Shown here: positions 61,926-64,000 of the stretch, one piece after another
Layout: every line of letters starts with the position of its first letter
Numbering within the stretch: position 1 is the first letter of the stretch
Source of the DNA: QALR01 sp900552255
Lineage (GTDB): Bacteria; Bacillota; Clostridia; Oscillospirales; CAG-272
Direction of reading: 5' to 3'
NCBI GenBank assembly: GCA_048526005.1
Contig: DBFVEH010000021.1
Coordinates: 372,001-436,000 of the forward strand
DNA length: 64,000 nucleotides
The notes under the pieces: model-generated
The model's database searches: none
Seen by the model: the letters and a program-made list of their open reading frames with translations, nothing else
Told to the model about the DNA's origin: nothing
Position numbers and translations under genes: made by a program

Positions 61926-62396
61926 TTACGGATACTTTGCCAAAATATCGCTCATGGAAGCGGAGAACGCCTCTATACCGATACCGGACGGCTTGATTTT
62001 ATTTCCCGCTTCGACATAATATGAGAGCGTCATACCTCCGTTTGAATCGATCCGGGTGACGGTATAGAGCAGCTCTTCGTCCCGCACGGACGGCATCTCT
62101 TCCGCCAATGACATTTGAGAAAGCATTTCGTCGACAGCCAAAACCGTCTTTTTGTCCTCATAATCTCGGATCACCTTTCCGTCTGCCTCGATCATAATTC
62201 TTTTCACGTAAGCATCCTTATTCTTCAAGTGAAACAAATCGACGCCCGGTGAAAGCAGAACGGAAAAAACGATCAAAAGGCAAGCCGCTGCCGAGGAAAA
62301 AGAAAGAATCATACTTCTTCTTGTCATTTTCCGTTCCGACAAAAGCCGGTCGCGCTTCTCATAAAGCGTGCGCTTATATTCCTCCGGTGTTTTCAT
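61926..62396 (-). CDS. single-pass membrane protein, probable anti-sigma factor
   Basis: 156 residues: a charged cytoplasmic N-terminus of about 30 residues (KTPEEYKRTLYEKRDRLLSE), one membrane helix (MILSFSSAAACLLIVFSVLL), and an extracytoplasmic domain of about 100 residues. No family I recognise. It overlaps the ECF sigma gene stop by 4 bases (ATGA), and this pairing is the main reason for the anti-sigma proposal; the N-terminus is short for a classical anti-sigma domain. Confidence 0.7.
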   Translation of the reverse strand: MKTPEEYKRTLYEKRDRLLSERKMTRRSMILSFSSAAACLLIVFSVLLSPGVDLFHLKNKDAYVKRIMIEADGKVIRDYEDKKTVLAVDEMLSQMSLAEEMPSVRDEELLYTVTRIDSNGGMTLSYYVEAGNKIKPSGIGIEAFSASMSDILAKYP

Positions 62397-62935
62397 CCGT
62401 ATGACCACTCCCTTTCCATTGTTGTGTGCAAGGCAGACCTTGCCCGCATAACCAAATTCTCGATTTGCTTACGGGATTTCTTCATGACGGCTCCCGCCTC
62501 CGAATATGACATTCCCTCAAAATAAAGCAGATGAATGACCGTAGCATAGTCCTGGGGAAGCCCCGCAATTGCTTTGTATAACGTCCGCTTCTCCTCATTT
62601 TTCAACATTTCCTGCTCAAAGGAGCGGTATTCCTCCGACCTCTCGGCAGTCTCTTCATCGGAGTATACGATTCTCCCCCGTTTTTTCAGATAATTGAAGG
62701 CTTTGTTGCGCGCGATCGTAAAAAGATAGGTTTTGAGCGATACCCGAAAATCATATCGTTTCGGATGAAGCAAAAGCTCCAAAAAGGCGTCTTGGGACAA
62801 ATCCTCGGCGGCGTCGAGATCGCCGGTATAGCGGTTGATAAAAAAAATCAGATTTTCACGGTAAAGCTCCACAATTCCGTCGAAAGCCGTTTTCTCGCCC
62901 AACAGATACTGACGATATAAGCTCTCGCCGTCCAT
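62393..62935 (-). CDS. ECF-family RNA polymerase sigma factor
   Basis: 180 residues. Region 2: ENLIFFINRYTGDLDAAEDLSQDAFLELLLHPKRY and LKTYLFTIARNKAFNYLKK. Region 4: IAGLPQDYATVIHLLYFEGMSYSEAGAVMKKSRKQIENLVMRARSAL. No region 1 or 3. GGAGG lies upstream of the ATG. Follows the lipoprotein gene by 23 bases, and is coupled to the membrane protein gene downstream. Confidence 0.93.
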   Translation of the reverse strand: MDGESLYRQYLLGEKTAFDGIVELYRENLIFFINRYTGDLDAAEDLSQDAFLELLLHPKRYDFRVSLKTYLFTIARNKAFNYLKKRGRIVYSDEETAERSEEYRSFEQEMLKNEEKRTLYKAIAGLPQDYATVIHLLYFEGMSYSEAGAVMKKSRKQIENLVMRARSALHTTMEREWSYG

Positions 62936-62958
62936 AGAAGACGCCTCCTCTCAAAAGG

Positions 62959-63546
62959 TTATTTCAGATTTTTAAAAGCGGCTTCGATTTCCTGACAGGT
63001 TTCCTTCGACGCCATGCAGAGCATCACGACGTTGCCGTTTACCGCAACGGTCACCTCTTCGGCAAACATGCAAATCCACTTTCCCGGATCGGCATGCGTT
63101 TCTATCAAATCCGCGATCTCCTCCGTCCTGTCGGAATCGACTCTGACAAGGCAGAAGGAATATCCGCCGCCAATCATGTACTCCGAGGCCACAGCTTCCG
63201 CAAAGTCAAAATCCGTGCCGAAATAGCGTGAAAGATTTTCCGCATCCACTTCCGTATTGTAGAAATTATCTACCGACTTTCCGCAGGCCGAATAGACCTT
63301 ATCGAGGATATCCATGAGCGCCATATCGTCGATCGTCTCTGCCGGCTCCGGCGCTTCGGTCGTTTCCTCCGGATCTGTCGTATCCTCTGCTCCCGTCGTC
63401 TCCGTCGGCGCTGTTGTTTCCTCCGGATTTTTCGTCTCCGATGGCGTGCTTCCGGTGGTTTCGGACGGCGACGGCGTTTGGCCGCAGGCGGCAAAAAGAC
63501 ACAGCAGCGCGGCAAGCGCTAAAATGGTGCAAATCAGTTTTTTCAT
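62959..63546 (-). CDS. DUF4358-like lipoprotein
   Basis: 195 residues. Lipobox FAACG (Cys21), a Thr/Glu/Pro-rich linker of about 45 residues (repeats of PEETT/TDPEETT), then a globular domain beginning ALMDILDKVYSACG and ending EEIEAAFKNLK-like. By eye this fits the DUF4358 family of Clostridial lipoproteins, function unknown. First gene of the operon with the ECF sigma factor, so it may be a sensor or target of that pathway. Confidence 0.75.
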   Translation of the reverse strand: MKKLICTILALAALLCLFAACGQTPSPSETTGSTPSETKNPEETTAPTETTGAEDTTDPEETTEAPEPAETIDDMALMDILDKVYSACGKSVDNFYNTEVDAENLSRYFGTDFDFAEAVASEYMIGGGYSFCLVRVDSDRTEEIADLIETHADPGKWICMFAEEVTVAVNGNVVMLCMASKETCQEIEAAFKNLK

Positions 63547-63786
63547 TGTTTTTTTCCTTTCTCTATGCTTTGAGCATGTGTCAAGCAGACAGCCCGAAAG
63601 CTTTCATTTTAAATTTTGTATTTTGTTTTCGGACTTTGTCTATTATACAAATGAAACGAAAAAAACACTCTCTGATTTTTTTAAATTTTTTGTTTTTTCA
63701 GTATATCATAAAATGTGCAAAAATCAACCGTCACATGACGATCTCACGACTTTTGCAAAAATTTCATATACTGTCATTGTTTAAAA

Positions 63787-63805
63787 GAGAGGCGCAAGGC
63801 CTCTC
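63787..63805 (+). promoter_or_regulatory. leader hairpin before asnB
   Basis: GAGAGGC (63787-63793) pairs with GCCTCTC (63799-63805) around a 5-base loop, 10 bases before the AAGGGGG ribosome binding site. No T-box or riboswitch features are seen. Confidence 0.4.
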
Positions 63806-63825
63806 GCGAAAAGGGGGAACTTTTT

Positions 63826-64000
63826 ATGTGCTCGATCTGCGGCATTCTGGGCGGAAATCAAGAACATCAGCGGGAAGTGATTTCCGCCGTCAACGAAACC
63901 ATGAAAACAAGAGGGCCCGACCAAAACGGGATCTATCTCTCCGGAAACGTATCTCTCGGACACAACCGGCTTGCCATCATCGACGTCGAAAACGGCATAC
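63826..64000 (+). CDS. asnB: asparagine synthase (glutamine-hydrolysing), N-terminal part (runs off window)
   Basis: Starts MCSICGILGG, with the nucleophile Cys2 of class II glutamine amidotransferases, then MKTRGPDQNGIYLSGNVSLG and HNRLAIIDVENG, the typical glutamine-binding region. Only 58 residues are inside the window. AAGGGGG is 8 bases before the ATG. The C-terminal synthetase domain is not visible, so a related amidotransferase (for example in polysaccharide loci) cannot be fully excluded. Confidence 0.85.
   Translation, partial: MCSICGILGGNQEHQREVISAVNETMKTRGPDQNGIYLSGNVSLGHNRLAIIDVENGI

Noticed and set aside
63715..63825. T-box or riboswitch ahead of asnB
   Set aside because: Leader is about 50-100 bases with one small hairpin and no T-box sequence or aptamer-like folding.

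Overview
The window reads as chromosome of a spore-forming member of the Clostridia, probably an uncultured gut lineage of moderate GC content. It carries a complete spoIIIAA-AH operon, spoIIGA-sigE and sigG, housekeeping sigma-A, strong TTGACA-N17-TATAAT promoters, AGGAGG ribosome binding sites, and Firmicutes-type paralogues throughout. I see no CRISPR array, phage or complete insertion sequence. The species cannot be named from the sequence alone.

Layout. 1-3.5 kb (minus): comEC (cut by the window edge), pgi, a small cysteine-containing protein, ttcA. 3.6-4.5 kb (plus): orphan sigG behind a near-perfect sigma-F promoter. 4.5-7.8 kb: a secreted M6 metalloprotease lipoprotein divergent from two small exported proteins. 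8-14.2 kb (plus): rsuA, tex, a MsmX/UgpC-type sugar-transport ATPase, a LURP-one protein and a GH4 alpha-galactosidase. 14.3-19.4 kb (minus): spoIIIA operon. 19.5-23.2 kb (minus): a giant chimeric solute-binding lipoprotein. 23.5-27.5 kb (minus): dgt-dnaG-rpoD. 27.6-30.5 kb (minus): a broken acetyltransferase gene, yigZ, hflX, rpmE. 30.6-32.3 kb (minus): spoIIGA-sigE behind a Spo0A-type promoter. 32.4-41.4 kb (minus): a long colinear run rsmA-murD-three M42 peptidases-broken acetyltransferase-PLP enzyme-two acetyltransferases-esterase.

41.5-44.25 kb is the accessory part. Two tRNA genes are followed by a complete antibiotic-type transcription attenuator in front of a truncated ABC-F gene that is joined to the tail of another, possibly mobilisation, protein. 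A methyltransferase with its own palindromic operator and DNA without recognisable genes follow. 44.25-48.9 kb (minus): deoC-deoD-pdp nucleoside catabolism operon extended by a drug/metabolite transporter, an acetyltransferase and a short pyrophosphatase-like protein. 49.0-49.3 kb: tRNA-Leu and initiator tRNA. 49.3-53.3 kb: MacB-like ABC transporter operon with a copper-chaperone-like protein, divergent from a TetR regulator; both promoters carry the same palindrome. 53.4-57.7 kb (minus): a second TetR regulator plus a heterodimer-like ABC exporter pair. 57.8-64 kb: acyl-ACP thioesterase, a large GH106-like glycosidase, an ECF sigma/membrane protein/lipoprotein operon, and the start of asnB.

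The genes fall into a sporulation set (sigG, spoIIIA, spoIIGA-sigE) scattered over three loci, core replication/transcription/translation genes, nucleoside and carbohydrate scavenging, and two regulator-controlled transporter loci typical of envelope or drug stress. Start codons were moved from the longest reading frame wherever a clear Shine-Dalgarno sequence supported a later start.
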